Assembly: GCF_016820575.1 (NCBI RefSeq)
Contig: NZ_JAEMQH010000005.1
Location: 41,509 to 105,508, forward strand
Reading direction: 5' to 3'
Source of the DNA: Marinobacter sediminum
GTDB taxonomy: Bacteria > Pseudomonadota > Gammaproteobacteria > Pseudomonadales > Oleiphilaceae
Length of the DNA stretch: 64,000 bases
The stretch's first letter is position 1; every line of letters begins with the position of its first letter. Under the pieces are notes generated by a model. That model saw only the letters and a list, made by a program, of their open reading frames with translations. It had not been told where the DNA came from and made no database searches. A program made the position numbers and the translations under genes. Shown here one piece after another: positions 1 to 8,941 of the stretch.

Positions 1-2
1 CC

Positions 3-644
3 GACAAAGCAGCCGTGGTCGCCCTCGACGCGGGTTGGAGTGACATTGGCTCCTGGTCAGCACTCTGGGATGTCAGCTCAAAGGACGATGCCGGCAACAG
101 CCTGACCGGCGACGTGATTGCCCGGGATACCGAGAATACCCTGGTGCGAGCCGACAGCCGTTTGGTCGCAACGGTCGGTGTCGATAACCTGGTGATCATC
201 GAAACCAAGGACGCACTCCTGGTCGCTCACAAGGACAAAGTCCAGGATGTGAAAAGCGTGGTCGAGCAGATCCGCAACGATGGCCGCCATGAGCACATGA
301 ACCACCGTGAGGTCTACCGTCCCTGGGGCGTCTACGACTCCATTGATAACGGTACCCGCTATCAGGTTAAACGAATTACCGTAAAGCCCGGGGCCAAGCT
401 GTCAGTTCAGATGCACCACCATCGGGCTGAGCACTGGATTGTGGTCAGCGGCACCGCCCGAGTGACCAATGGCGAGAAAACCTATCTTGTCACCGAAAAC
501 CAGTCCACCTTCATTCCGGTTGGCCAGGTTCATTCCTTGGAGAACCCCGGAGTAATTGATCTGGAACTGATTGAGGTGCAGTCAGGCTCCTACCTTGGTG
601 AAGATGACATTGTCCGGTTCGAAGATCGGTACGGCCGCAATTAA
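3..644 (+). CDS. Mannose-1-phosphate guanylyltransferase / mannose-6-phosphate isomerase, 3' part only
   Basis: The open frame enters from the left edge, so only the C-terminal ~213 residues are present. The first residues carry [11 protein letters not shown], the end of the nucleotidyltransferase domain of the ManC/AlgA/XanB family. After a short linker comes the type II phosphomannose isomerase cupin, with PWG near residue 104 and a metal-binding HHHRAEHW stretch near 138. Enzymes of this family make GDP-mannose from mannose-1-phosphate and often also interconvert fructose-6-phosphate and mannose-6-phosphate. The product feeds mannose, rhamnose or fucose derivatives into surface polysaccharide, which fits the following LPS genes. 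The stop is 2 nt before the acyltransferase ATG, so the two are probably co-transcribed. The family call is firm; the choice among manC, algA and cpsB names is not. Confidence 0.93.
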   Translation, partial: DKAAVVALDAGWSDIGSWSALWDVSSKDDAGNSLTGDVIARDTENTLVRADSRLVATVGVDNLVIIETKDALLVAHKDKVQDVKSVVEQIRNDGRHEHMNHREVYRPWGVYDSIDNGTRYQVKRITVKPGAKLSVQMHHHRAEHWIVVSGTARVTNGEKTYLVTENQSTFIPVGQVHSLENPGVIDLELIEVQSGSYLGEDDIVRFEDRYGRN

Positions 645-646
645 TC

Positions 647-1555
647 ATGGCGTTATCGAAAGCAACATTCCTGATCTTTGCGCTTAAGCTGGCCGGCAAG
701 CTGTCCCTGCGCGGCGCCCAATTGATTGGCCGCCTGCTCGGCACTCTGGGCTGGGTATTCAATAGCCGGTCGCGCAAAGTGACGGAAACCAACATTCGCA
801 TCTGCTTTCCGGACATGCCCGAAGATCAGCGCCGGGATCTATCCCGCTCAAGCCTTCGGCACACTGGCCAAACCCTGATGGAAATCCCGCTGATGTGGGA
901 ATGGCCGGTGCAGGATTGTCTCGAATTGATTCGGGAAGTTGAGGGCGAGCATTTGGTCCGTGAGGCCATCGCCAAGGATAAGGGCCTTGTGCTGCTGGCG
1001 CCCCATCTCGGCAATTGGGAGCTGACCGGGCTGTATTTTTCCTCCCACCACAAAATGGCCGCGCTATACAGCCCGCCCCACATCCGCGAGTTTGAAGATT
1101 ACATGATCCGGGTGCGCGGACGCCTTGGTTCGGAACTGGTGCGCGGTGACCGGCGCGGGCTCGCCCGCCTGATCACACTGTTGCGAGAAGGCGGTGTAGC
1201 CGGAATCCTGCCCGACCAAAGCCCACGGGCAAAAGGCGTGGCCCATGCGCCATTTTTCGGCCTGAACGTGCGCACTATGACCCTGGTATCCAAGCTCATT
1301 CAAAAGTCCGGGGCAACGCCACTGCTGGCCTTCGCCGAGCGATTGAAAGAAGGCAAGGGTTTCCGGTTGGTCATTCGTGAGTGCGAGCCCAATCTGGAGG
1401 CCGTCGACCCCGTCGTCGCGACCACCGCCCTGAACCTGTCCATCGAAAACTGTGTCCGTGAAATCCCCGAGCAGTACCAATGGGAGTACAAGCGTTTTCG
1501 CCACCTCACGCCTGGAACTCCGAACCCCTACAACCCGAAAAAGCTGTGCCGCTGA
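647..1555 (+). CDS. Lysophospholipid acyltransferase, LpxL/HtrB lipid A acyltransferase family
   Basis: A 302-residue protein, the usual length for late lipid A acyltransferases. It has a hydrophobic N-terminus (about residues 5-40) and the catalytic H(X4)E motif HLGNWE at residues 120-125. The later GILPDQSPRAKG block at about 185-196 matches the substrate-site block of the family. These inner-membrane enzymes move an acyl chain from acyl-ACP to Kdo2-lipid IVA or related lipids. It starts 2 nt after the manC-like stop, which suggests translational coupling. Which acyl position it modifies cannot be read from sequence, so no LpxL or LpxM name is given. Confidence 0.9.
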   Translation: MALSKATFLIFALKLAGKLSLRGAQLIGRLLGTLGWVFNSRSRKVTETNIRICFPDMPEDQRRDLSRSSLRHTGQTLMEIPLMWEWPVQDCLELIREVEGEHLVREAIAKDKGLVLLAPHLGNWELTGLYFSSHHKMAALYSPPHIREFEDYMIRVRGRLGSELVRGDRRGLARLITLLREGGVAGILPDQSPRAKGVAHAPFFGLNVRTMTLVSKLIQKSGATPLLAFAERLKEGKGFRLVIRECEPNLEAVDPVVATTALNLSIENCVREIPEQYQWEYKRFRHLTPGTPNPYNPKKLCR

Positions 1556-1605
1556 ACCTACTGGATGGTAAGAACCCCTGACGGGCAACATGCACCGGGC
1601 GCGTG

Positions 1606-1611
1606 TATACT
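1606..1611 (+). promoter_or_regulatory. Possible -10 element upstream of the first GT2 gene
   Basis: The 112-nt gap between the acyltransferase and the first glycosyltransferase contains TATACT, preceded directly by TG. No good -35 lies 16-18 nt upstream. It would give a leader of about 50 nt. This rests only on similarity to the sigma-70 consensus. Confidence 0.3.
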
Positions 1612-1667
1612 AGGGCCCAAATTTTCATGCGGCTTTCAACGCAAACCGTCACGGACCCAACAACGTT

Positions 1668-2507
1668 ATGACACCACAATCCATCGGCGTGGTTATTACC
1701 ACCTACAACTCCCCCTTGTGGCTTGGCAAGGTTCTGAGCGGGTATGAAAACCAAACCTGGAAAGACTTTCGGGTCATCGTGGCCGATGACGGTTCCACGG
1801 AACAAACCCGGGAGCTGATTGAAAGCTTCCGGGCGCGCGGCATCCTCGCCATCGACCACGTCTGGCATGAGGACGATGGTTTCCGCAAGTGCCAGATTCT
1901 GAACAAGGCCATTCAGGAAACCAGCTGTGATTATCTGATCTTCACCGATGGCGACTGCATTCCCGAGCCGCGCTTTATCGAAACCCATCGCGCTCTTGCA
2001 GAGCCCGGACACTTTCTGTCAGGTGGGTACATCAAGCTCACTATGCCAGTGTCGGAAAAAATCTCTGATGACGACATTCGCTCCGGCGTGATCTTCACTC
2101 CGGAGTGGCTCGTCGAACACGGGCAGCCAAAGAACCACAAGCTCTGGAAACTGTCACCCTCCCCGCTGGTTAAAAAACTGATGAACACCGTGACGCCTGC
2201 AGCGTCCAGCTGGAACGGCATGAACAGCTCCACCTGGACCAAAGATTTGATTGCGGTTAACGGCTTCAATGAAGACATGCAGTACGGCGGTCTCGACCGG
2301 GAGCTGGGCGAGCGCCTGTGGAACTACGGCCACAAATCGAAGCAGATTCGCTACAGCACTGTGTGCCTGCACCTGGACCACGCCCGGGGTTACTCGAAGC
2401 CTGAGATCTGGGCGAAAAACCGGGCCATCCGAAAAGACGTGAAACAGAATGGAACCTTCTGGGCAGTAAATGGCATCGAAAAACGAGAGAACACCCAGTC
2501 TTCCTAA
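1668..2507 (+). CDS. Glycosyltransferase family 2 with C-terminal galactosyltransferase-like region
   Basis: A 279-residue GT-A fold enzyme. The N-terminus VVITTYNS (8-15) and ADDGS (39-43) form the nucleotide-sugar binding strand, and DGD at 94-96 is the metal-binding DxD. YGGLDRELGERLWNYG at about 205-220 matches the C-terminal Glyco_transf_7C-type module, where an acidic residue often acts as base. It has no membrane segment and probably acts on the cytoplasmic face of the inner membrane. The sugar and acceptor are unknown; position suggests LPS core or a capsule-like glycan. The ATG has only a weak upstream Shine-Dalgarno sequence. Confidence 0.88.
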   Translation: MTPQSIGVVITTYNSPLWLGKVLSGYENQTWKDFRVIVADDGSTEQTRELIESFRARGILAIDHVWHEDDGFRKCQILNKAIQETSCDYLIFTDGDCIPEPRFIETHRALAEPGHFLSGGYIKLTMPVSEKISDDDIRSGVIFTPEWLVEHGQPKNHKLWKLSPSPLVKKLMNTVTPAASSWNGMNSSTWTKDLIAVNGFNEDMQYGGLDRELGERLWNYGHKSKQIRYSTVCLHLDHARGYSKPEIWAKNRAIRKDVKQNGTFWAVNGIEKRENTQSS

Positions 2508-2543
2508 CGTGTTGAACTCTCAGTACTGCTGAAGGAGCGAACC

Positions 2544-3362
2544 ATGAAAGTTAAAGAGTATCCACCGTCACTGGCGCGCATGATATACCTGAACTCCCTG
2601 AATGCCGCTGGATTACACGATCCAGCGCGGGGGAGCGAGCTCCCGGTCATTGTTTCACTCACCTCTATTGAATCGCGACTCAAATGCGTGCATCTGGCCG
2701 TCCGCAGCGTGCTGAGGCAATCACAACCGCCAAAGAAGATTATTCTCTGGCTTGGGCACGAATGCGAAAACAAGATTCCGGAAAAGCTGCATCGTCTGCA
2801 AGGACAACGCTTTGAAATCAGGTTCAGGCCCGACGTTGGCCCTCACACCAAACTGATTTACTGCCTCAAAGAGCATCCAACTGAAACAATCGTGACCTGT
2901 GACGACGACCTCATGTACCCACAGGGATGGCTGCAGTCCCTCTATCATGCTCACACAAAAAATCCAGATCAGATCGTAGGCCACCAGTGCAGAAGGATCC
3001 GCTACTTGGAAGCCAGATCGCCGGCGCCCTATCGCCAATGGACCTATGAGGCCCCGGACAGCTCTGACACATACACCATGCCACTCGGTTACGGTGGAGT
3101 GCTCTATCCGCCGGGCTCACTATCAGAGATGTCCACATCGACTGATTTGTTCTCGAAGCTGTCCCCAAAAGCAGATGATCTTTGGTTCAAGGCAATGAGC
3201 CTCCTGGCAGGAACCTCTTCTCGAAATACGATGAAAACGGAACGCAAACCCTACCCGATTCCGTTCTCGCAAGGCGTGGCTCTCAAGAAGTCGAATGTCC
3301 GAGAAGACGCGAACAGAGATCAGTGGATGGAGCTCGCGGAACACTTTGATCTGCACCCTTAA
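2544..3362 (+). CDS. Glycosyltransferase-like protein of the LPS cluster
   Basis: A 272-residue protein with GT-A features. VIVSLTSIESRL at 35-46 is followed by the IILWLG strand, a DDD acidic triad at 120-122, and ADDLWFKAM at about 222-230, where family 2 relatives place the catalytic acid. The SLTS start, rather than IPTYN, marks a distinct subfamily often annotated only as glycosyltransferase or hypothetical protein. The start is well supported by AAGGAG at 2532-2537, 6 nt before the ATG. It lies 36 nt after the first GT2 gene and 16 nt before the next kinase-like gene, in one orientation. Substrate unknown. Confidence 0.75.
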   Translation: MKVKEYPPSLARMIYLNSLNAAGLHDPARGSELPVIVSLTSIESRLKCVHLAVRSVLRQSQPPKKIILWLGHECENKIPEKLHRLQGQRFEIRFRPDVGPHTKLIYCLKEHPTETIVTCDDDLMYPQGWLQSLYHAHTKNPDQIVGHQCRRIRYLEARSPAPYRQWTYEAPDSSDTYTMPLGYGGVLYPPGSLSEMSTSTDLFSKLSPKADDLWFKAMSLLAGTSSRNTMKTERKPYPIPFSQGVALKKSNVREDANRDQWMELAEHFDLHP

Positions 3363-3378
3363 CGCCGGCTGGAAACTG

Positions 3379-4191
3379 ATGAAATATTTGCGCCATCCAG
3401 ATTATCAAGCACAGGTGCTCCCGAACCGGACAGCTCTATTCGCGAAAGACACGGTCAGTGCAGCTCTAACGTCGGACAATTCCTGGCGACAGGAAATTTG
3501 TCGCATGCTCGACTCTGAAGAGCCAAAACTGACAAACTCAATGGCCAGCTATAACCCCCCGCTGCTGCTGAAAACCAACACGCTTAAATATTTCAGCCAA
3601 AAGGTTCGGGCACGCTTTGGCATTCAGCGTCACGGACGCTTCGAATGGGCGACTGCGGAACTCGACACTGCCCTTCGCATGCAGGGCAAGCCCTACATAC
3701 CGGAGATTTATGCCTACGGTTGGCGAGTTGATGGTTTTGGGCTCCCGGAGCAAACCTTCTCCGTGACGGAAAACTTGAGCAACACCGTTACGCTGGAAGA
3801 ATGCATCCTGCAGCGACCAGAGCGCGCCACAGACGCGATGAAGCTGGCATTCGATACGCTTCTGACCGCAATGAAAGATGGCTTGTTGCACCTTGACCCC
3901 TGGGCGGGCAACTTTTTACTGTGCCCGGACCTCACGCAATGCTGGCTCATCGATCTTGAGTTTTCGAAAATCAACTCGCCCGCTCCACTGGAGCAACAGC
4001 TAGGATTTTCATTTGGCTTTTTCTTCCGCAATAAATTTGAGAAACAATGGTCACGCGAAAGGTATCTTTCGTTCGTAGACGGCTGGCTTACGGCGTCGGC
4101 TCCTGAGATCAGTTTCGAAGAATTTCAGGACCATTTTAGGTTCTATCTGGATAACCACGTGAAGCGCAAGAAACGCTTTGCAGCTTTCTAG
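3379..4191 (+). CDS. Kinase-fold protein, LPS kinase (WaaP/KdkA/RIO-like) family
   Basis: A 270-residue protein from the ATG at 3379; the frame is open further upstream, but that would overlap the preceding gene by 68 nt. The catalytic loop HLDPWAGN at 171-178 keeps the Asp-x4-Asn spacing of protein-kinase-like enzymes. IDLE at 191-194 stands where DFG or DFD is expected, so the metal-binding Asp is kept and the Phe lost. The FAKD Lys near residue 23 could contact ATP. Relatives phosphorylate inner-core heptose or Kdo on the cytoplasmic side of the inner membrane. No specific substrate can be assigned. Confidence 0.72.
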   Translation: MKYLRHPDYQAQVLPNRTALFAKDTVSAALTSDNSWRQEICRMLDSEEPKLTNSMASYNPPLLLKTNTLKYFSQKVRARFGIQRHGRFEWATAELDTALRMQGKPYIPEIYAYGWRVDGFGLPEQTFSVTENLSNTVTLEECILQRPERATDAMKLAFDTLLTAMKDGLLHLDPWAGNFLLCPDLTQCWLIDLEFSKINSPAPLEQQLGFSFGFFFRNKFEKQWSRERYLSFVDGWLTASAPEISFEEFQDHFRFYLDNHVKRKKRFAAF

Positions 4192-4292
4192 ACATGCCCT
4201 TTCACTTGGGGTTGGGTAGGCAATTATCATGCGACTAGCATCTACTGGTCGCCTTGTTTTTAGTTCGCACCGGGGCTGAGCACATTTTCACT

Positions 4293-5183
4293 ATGACACC
4301 ATCAATCGCCGTTATCATTACTACGAAAAACCGCCCCATCTATGTTGCGGAGGCTATTGAATCTGTCGTCAATCAGACAAAACCGGCCAGTTCGATCATT
4401 GTTGTCGATGACGGAAGCGACGCCCCCATTGCAGACCAGCTCGCCCCAAGACTTGCCGAGCGTTGCACCGTAATTCGAAACGAAAAGAGCGCTGGCGTAT
4501 CTGCCGCTCGCAATCAAGGAGTTAAAGCCGCTACTACAGAGTGGCTTGTGTTTCTTGATGACGACGACTGGATAGATCCAGATTTCGTTCAGTCGATTGA
4601 TCTCACAATTACCGAGCAGAGCGCAGCTAAAATCTTCTGGCCTTCCCGTTTGATGGTCATTGAGGCGACAGGCGAAACCAAATCCAGAAAAACACCCGCA
4701 GTAGCGCCAAACACTGAAACACTCAGCACAGAGTTAATGGCCAGCCTGATGGAAACCGGCTGCTCTGGCACTACCGTTCACAAATCTGCCTTTGAGAACG
4801 TGGGAGGTTTTGACGAATCACTGATTGTTTCCGAGGATCGAGATCTGACGTTCCGGCTGCTAGCAGCTGGCTTCCTTGCTCTGCCTGTTCAGCACGCCGT
4901 TATCAACATACGGGTGCATGAGGGCCCTCGCCTGAGCAGCCACGAAAAAGGTGAACTGCAGGCCAAATCAGATCTGAAGGCGATTGAAAAGAATCTGGAT
5001 TTTTTGAAAACGCACCCTGTTCTCGCGGAAAAGTTCATGGGCAGGGCCGCGAAGCGCATGTGGGAACGCAATCACAAACGCGAAGCACGATACGTCATCA
5101 AACTGTTGGCAGGAATTTGTCCCTACTCCATTCGCGTGCGTCAAAGACAATTAAAGTGGCTGGTCGCTTCAGCCTTTTCTTAG
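4293..5183 (+). CDS. Glycosyltransferase family 2
   Basis: A 296-residue GT2 enzyme. AVIITTKNRP (6-15), VVDDGSD (37-43) and LDDDDW (88-93) are the classic nucleotide-sugar and metal sites, and SEDRD near residue 178 fits the catalytic ED motif. I chose the ATG at 4293 because family members begin only a few residues before the IIT strand; a TTG at 4254 is the alternative. Its first residues, MTPSIAVIITTKNRP, closely resemble those of the GT2 at 1668 (MTPQSIGVVITTYNSP), although the bodies differ. It is the last plus-strand gene before a convergent neighbour. Donor and acceptor unknown. Confidence 0.87.
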   Translation: MTPSIAVIITTKNRPIYVAEAIESVVNQTKPASSIIVVDDGSDAPIADQLAPRLAERCTVIRNEKSAGVSAARNQGVKAATTEWLVFLDDDDWIDPDFVQSIDLTITEQSAAKIFWPSRLMVIEATGETKSRKTPAVAPNTETLSTELMASLMETGCSGTTVHKSAFENVGGFDESLIVSEDRDLTFRLLAAGFLALPVQHAVINIRVHEGPRLSSHEKGELQAKSDLKAIEKNLDFLKTHPVLAEKFMGRAAKRMWERNHKREARYVIKLLAGICPYSIRVRQRQLKWLVASAFS

Positions 5184-5244
5184 TGCTTAGGGGCACGTCA
5201 GAGACATACACTTGCCTGAAACGGCCGGCATCTCTTCCTCTGTC

Positions 5245-6072
5245 TTAACGATAGGCATCTTTCGGAAACGACGCCTCCAGCTGTTCTTTATTTTCTTTGA
5301 ATCGTTTCACGGAGGCCAGATCGCTGATTGATTCCAGGCAAACATCCAGCTCCTGCGCGTCCGTTATGCGAACGACATCCTCGTCAGGTTGGCTGGTCGT
5401 GGAATAATAGTCGGCAAATTTGAAGCGCCCTCCCGCAAGTCCATCTGAAAAAGACACCCATTTATTGGGCACCCCATAGGTATCCGCAAGTATCAACCCA
5501 TGCAAGGACGAAGACAGAATAAATTCACATTCAAGCAGTTCACGAATAAAGCTTTCCGGGCTATTCCGAACATTGATCACATGGACATCCCCTCGGCTTA
5601 AGGCCTTGAACATCGACAAGTCTTCGTCGACGTAATGCGGAATGATGCCAATGCGGTACTTTTTCTCCACTTTGGGATCAAAAAAGCCTTTCATCAAAAC
5701 CGCCGGATCACCCAAGGGAATGTCGAGGCCATTGGCAGCCTCACCGTACAGCAGTGCCTTGCTAAGGTGCCCCCGAAGAGCGTGAATTCTTAATTCAGAG
5801 ACGGGGATCTTACTGGCAATTTCCGGCCCCAAAGTCCCGGTTCCCCATATGTCACTATTGCTCTTCGCCCTGTGCATCATGCTCCCGACAGCCAACATGT
5901 GCCGAAAATACCGGCTCTTCACGTTGTGTGCGATTCGACCAGTCAGTTTCTCGACCAAGTAGGGGGTAAGCAGATCACCAACATTCCTCTCTGCGCTGAA
6001 GTAATACACAGGCGCGCGATTACGCACCTTAATGTTGATGAAATCGTCGAAAAAGTAGAAAAACTTAGCCAT
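5245..6072 (-). CDS. Polysaccharide pyruvyl transferase family protein
   Basis: A 275-residue protein. NVGDLLTPYLVEKL near residues 30-43 is the N-terminal signature of the GumL/CsaB/WcaK pyruvyltransferase family. SSSLHGLILADTYGVP near 205-220 is its conserved SxHG block in the C-terminal half. Family members transfer pyruvate from phosphoenolpyruvate to a sugar as a ketal, adding negative charge to exopolysaccharide or LPS. The ATG at 6072 is preferred to the TTG one codon upstream. It lies alone on the minus strand between plus-strand genes, so it needs its own promoter in the ~165-nt gap before the ligase gene. Confidence 0.85.
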   Translation of the reverse strand: MAKFFYFFDDFINIKVRNRAPVYYFSAERNVGDLLTPYLVEKLTGRIAHNVKSRYFRHMLAVGSMMHRAKSNSDIWGTGTLGPEIASKIPVSELRIHALRGHLSKALLYGEAANGLDIPLGDPAVLMKGFFDPKVEKKYRIGIIPHYVDEDLSMFKALSRGDVHVINVRNSPESFIRELLECEFILSSSLHGLILADTYGVPNKWVSFSDGLAGGRFKFADYYSTTSQPDEDVVRITDAQELDVCLESISDLASVKRFKENKEQLEASFPKDAYR

Positions 6073-6176
6073 CAAACCGACACCTTGTTAAACCTCTATC
6101 CCATTCAGCGCTTTCGGGAACGTCCAGAAAGCTAGAGCATAAAATCTAAGCGAACGAATAAGAAACTCGATCAATC

Positions 6177-6185
6177 TGGTAGAAT
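6177..6185 (+). promoter_or_regulatory. Extended -10 promoter for the O-antigen ligase gene
   Basis: TGGTAGAAT matches the extended -10 consensus TGnTATAAT at eight of nine positions. No recognisable -35 precedes it, which is tolerated by extended -10 promoters. A start near 6191 would leave a leader of about 45 nt before the ATG at 6237. Consensus comparison only. Confidence 0.42.
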
Positions 6186-6236
6186 CCCGCCTCTATTTCC
6201 GTCACATCTGCGCCCTTAAGAGCCTCTTTGAAATCT

Positions 6237-7496
6237 ATGTCCAGCGATTCCATCAAACACTCCGCAAGCAACGCGCTCTGGTTTCTTCCTGTTGCCTACA
6301 CCTTGACAGCCCTGTGGTGGCTCCCTGAGGGCGACAAATACTTCCCAGCAATTGTTTTACTAACACTCCTTCTCTGGGGAGTTCGTAAAATCGCACTGAA
6401 ATCAACTGGAAACACCGAGCAAAATCTCAGGCAGCAAAAGATCGCTTTTGCGGGGGCCATTGTGCTGGCCACCTTAATCTTTGGCGTCGGCTACGTGCAA
6501 AATGACGGTAGCATAACCCAACTGAGGACGCTGGCGGCATTAAGCATTTTTGCCGGGCTGTCCGTTAATGCATCAATTCGCCCCAAGGTCTTGATCACGA
6601 CGATTCTGATCTCTGGCGCGGCATTTACCACCATCTGCTTCTTTCAATATTTTGCAGCAGACATGCGCCGCGCTCATTTGCACTACAACCCCATTCCCTT
6701 TGCAACTGGCGTGGCAACGACGCTGGTGGCTGTTCTGTTTTTGGCATTTTCAACGAAGCATAAAACGGTCAGGATCGTGTCCCTTATTCTCACACCTCTT
6801 CTGATTGGCTCTGTCGCCATGACAGGTACGCGAGGCGTAGCCCTTCCGATCTTGTTGATCCTGCTCGCCTTGACCCTGCTGTTTCTTTATCAGCGAGGAC
6901 GATCACACCGTGTCGCTACTGCAGTCATCGTGACCGTCCTCTTCGTGGCTACTGGGACAGGCGCTCACTTACTCCAAGGCAGACTGGACGCGACTATGAC
7001 CGAGCTGGAACGGATTGAAGCCGGACACAACACCGGGTCTATTGGATTACGTCTCGAATTCTGGAGCGCCGCGCTAGCACTGTCGAAGCTCGAGCCGATC
7101 ACCGGCCTCGGTGATCGCCATAAAGAACAGTTCCAGGAACTTGCGAAACAGGGGGAGGTGAACAAAGAAGCCGCCAACTACGCCCCTTACCACTATCACA
7201 ATCAATATCTGGATACGCTGGTGAAGCACGGCATCCTGGGCCTTTCCGCATTACTGACCATCTTGCTGGTTCCAGCTTTTCTGGCGTTCAAGTTCTACCG
7301 AAATAACAAATTTGTTTTCGGAAGCGTTCTCGGCACCACCTTCCTTTATTTGGTTGCCTGCCTCACCGACGTTCCCTTTAACCATCCGGCAACCATCAGC
7401 ATGTTTGCCACTTCAATGATCGCTCTGCTAAGCGTTGAACCGGAAATGCCAGCTCAAAGGGCTGAATCAGAACAGGATCTTTCGGTGACCACTTAA
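6237..7496 (+). CDS. O-antigen ligase family protein (WaaL/Wzy_C)
   Basis: A 419-residue polytopic inner-membrane protein with about ten to twelve hydrophobic segments. A large soluble loop at about residues 255-330 contains the HYHNQYLD motif near residue 318, the conserved periplasmic His region of WaaL ligases. Such enzymes transfer O-antigen or another undecaprenyl-linked glycan to lipid A-core in the periplasm. The ATG at 6237 is used. A TTG at 6228 has better spacing from AAGAG at 6218-6222 and is a real alternative, adding three residues. The last 30 nt overlap the convergent GT25 gene. Wzy polymerases share the fold, but the core-gene context favours a ligase. Confidence 0.85.
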   Translation: MSSDSIKHSASNALWFLPVAYTLTALWWLPEGDKYFPAIVLLTLLLWGVRKIALKSTGNTEQNLRQQKIAFAGAIVLATLIFGVGYVQNDGSITQLRTLAALSIFAGLSVNASIRPKVLITTILISGAAFTTICFFQYFAADMRRAHLHYNPIPFATGVATTLVAVLFLAFSTKHKTVRIVSLILTPLLIGSVAMTGTRGVALPILLILLALTLLFLYQRGRSHRVATAVIVTVLFVATGTGAHLLQGRLDATMTELERIEAGHNTGSIGLRLEFWSAALALSKLEPITGLGDRHKEQFQELAKQGEVNKEAANYAPYHYHNQYLDTLVKHGILGLSALLTILLVPAFLAFKFYRNNKFVFGSVLGTTFLYLVACLTDVPFNHPATISMFATSMIALLSVEPEMPAQRAESEQDLSVTT

Positions 7497-8240
7497 TCTA
7501 CACCAGCTTGCGCCAGCTCTACGCTTGAGTCTGGACACCCGCTTCAACCAAAAGGCTTTGAAGCCTTTATTTTTTTCCGCACTGATGCTGGCTCGAGCTT
7601 GCTCAATGTGACTGTTGCTGCGGTCTAGTGGATGAGCCAGGTCATGACTGAAATACAAGTTGAAGCCGCCACCTCGGGCAAGAATAGGCCACGCATCGGC
7701 AAGTTTTAGTGACCGCTTCTGCGAAGCAACAATCTGCGTGGCGCTGTAACGTGTCACGCCGTAGCAGCAGGTCCGGAACACGTGATGGTGGGAATAGGAC
7801 GGCAGTTTGAAGACATCGCTTGCGCCTGCTGGCTTGCCGAAAATGTACTTTCTGGAGGGCATGCCCTCCTGGCCGCCAAGAATAATGACCGCATCCTCAG
7901 GAATCCCTCGCACTTTCTCGACCGAGCGCTGAATCCCCTGATCATTCCCAATTACATCATCCTCCAGGATGATCGCGCGTTCTGCACCACCCTCAAGAAA
8001 CTGCTCCAAAACCTTCAGATGGCTGAGGCTGCACCCCACCTCTGCCGGCGAAAGAATCCGGTCGTGGTTTTCCATGGCACTGGAAATGTACTGGAAGTAC
8101 TTTTGGGCAGGCAGCTGACGTCCGTCAACTGCGTCCGTCAGAATCATACCCGGATAGGAATCGGGGAACGCCTGCGACATCTGTTCTCGGCGTGAAGAAT
8201 CGCCCACCATGGAAACTAGGTAAATGGGAATATCTGACAT
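7467..8240 (-). CDS. Glycosyltransferase family 25 (LPS biosynthesis)
   Basis: A 257-residue protein. IPIYLVSM near the N-terminus, LSPAEVGCSLSHLKVLEQF at 63-81 and ILEDDV at 91-96 are diagnostic of the LgtB/LpsA GT25 family, with EDD (93-95) as the metal and donor site. Family members add galactose or glucose to LPS outer core; the sugar here is unknown. Its ATG overlaps the stop of the upstream kinase-like gene by 1 nt (TGATG), showing translational coupling. Its 3' end overlaps the convergent ligase gene by 30 nt. Confidence 0.88.
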   Translation of the reverse strand: MSDIPIYLVSMVGDSSRREQMSQAFPDSYPGMILTDAVDGRQLPAQKYFQYISSAMENHDRILSPAEVGCSLSHLKVLEQFLEGGAERAIILEDDVIGNDQGIQRSVEKVRGIPEDAVIILGGQEGMPSRKYIFGKPAGASDVFKLPSYSHHHVFRTCCYGVTRYSATQIVASQKRSLKLADAWPILARGGGFNLYFSHDLAHPLDRSNSHIEQARASISAEKNKGFKAFWLKRVSRLKRRAGASWCRLSGHRKILF

Positions 8241-8941
8241 CAGTCGTACTCACGGTCGGGCGCTGCATCTCGCGCTTCACGTTTAATTCGGAACTGCTCT
8301 TTCTGACGAAAGACTTCATGATCAAAGCCCTGCTCATCGAACTCGACCTCCCCCTGGAGATCTTTCCGGGCTTGCACATAGGCTTTTCTCAGGTACAGGG
8401 GGAGCTCACCACTGGGCAACCTGGCACCAACATTGGCCAGGTTTAACATGGCCACTCGTCCAGTCAAAGCGACTTTGAAAACTCTCACATCGTCTTCGTC
8501 AACCATTTTAATATCGCCACTGGGGCCCAGTAAGAAATTCGTCAGATTGCCATCTGGCTGTTCGATACCCCTTTGGTGTAGATCAGCAATACACTCAGCC
8601 AGTTTTTCAAGCAGCTGTTTTTGCTCTTCCAGCCCAGCGGACTCCCGCAATGCCGCACGCAGAGAACGATACCCCTCAAGGAACTCAGTTGCGAATCCGA
8701 AACATCTAAGTTCCCGGACCCATCCTGCATATAGGACAGGCGGCACAGGGCCGCCAGCATTACGGATTTTATGCGCTTTTATGCGAGCTCTTTGCCAGTG
8801 AAATAGACCGAAAAGCGGCTTCCGGAAGCACTTGATTGCGGCTGGCTGGCTATCGATAAGAGCAGAATAAGTTATGCGGGTACGCCGGACATTCGCGTGT
8901 AATTCTCTTTGCAGAACAACGTTAGCCATGGATTTGGTCAC
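8240..8941 (-). CDS. Kinase-fold protein, second LPS kinase-like gene
   Basis: A 233-residue protein with a degenerate kinase core. AIKCFRKP at 35-42 supplies the probable ATP-binding Lys37. The catalytic loop is QPDGNLTN at 128-135, keeping Asp130 and Asn135 at the canonical spacing but lacking the His of HxD. VDEDD at 148-152 replaces the DFD/DFG metal site. The GTG at 8941 directly follows the stop of the kdkA-like gene; an ATG at 8929 is a possible alternative start. It lies between kdkA and the GT25 gene in a tight minus-strand operon, so it probably phosphorylates, or helps phosphorylate, LPS core. Activity is not proven by sequence. Confidence 0.68.
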   Translation of the reverse strand: MTKSMANVVLQRELHANVRRTRITYSALIDSQPAAIKCFRKPLFGLFHWQRARIKAHKIRNAGGPVPPVLYAGWVRELRCFGFATEFLEGYRSLRAALRESAGLEEQKQLLEKLAECIADLHQRGIEQPDGNLTNFLLGPSGDIKMVDEDDVRVFKVALTGRVAMLNLANVGARLPSGELPLYLRKAYVQARKDLQGEVEFDEQGFDHEVFRQKEQFRIKREARDAAPDREYD

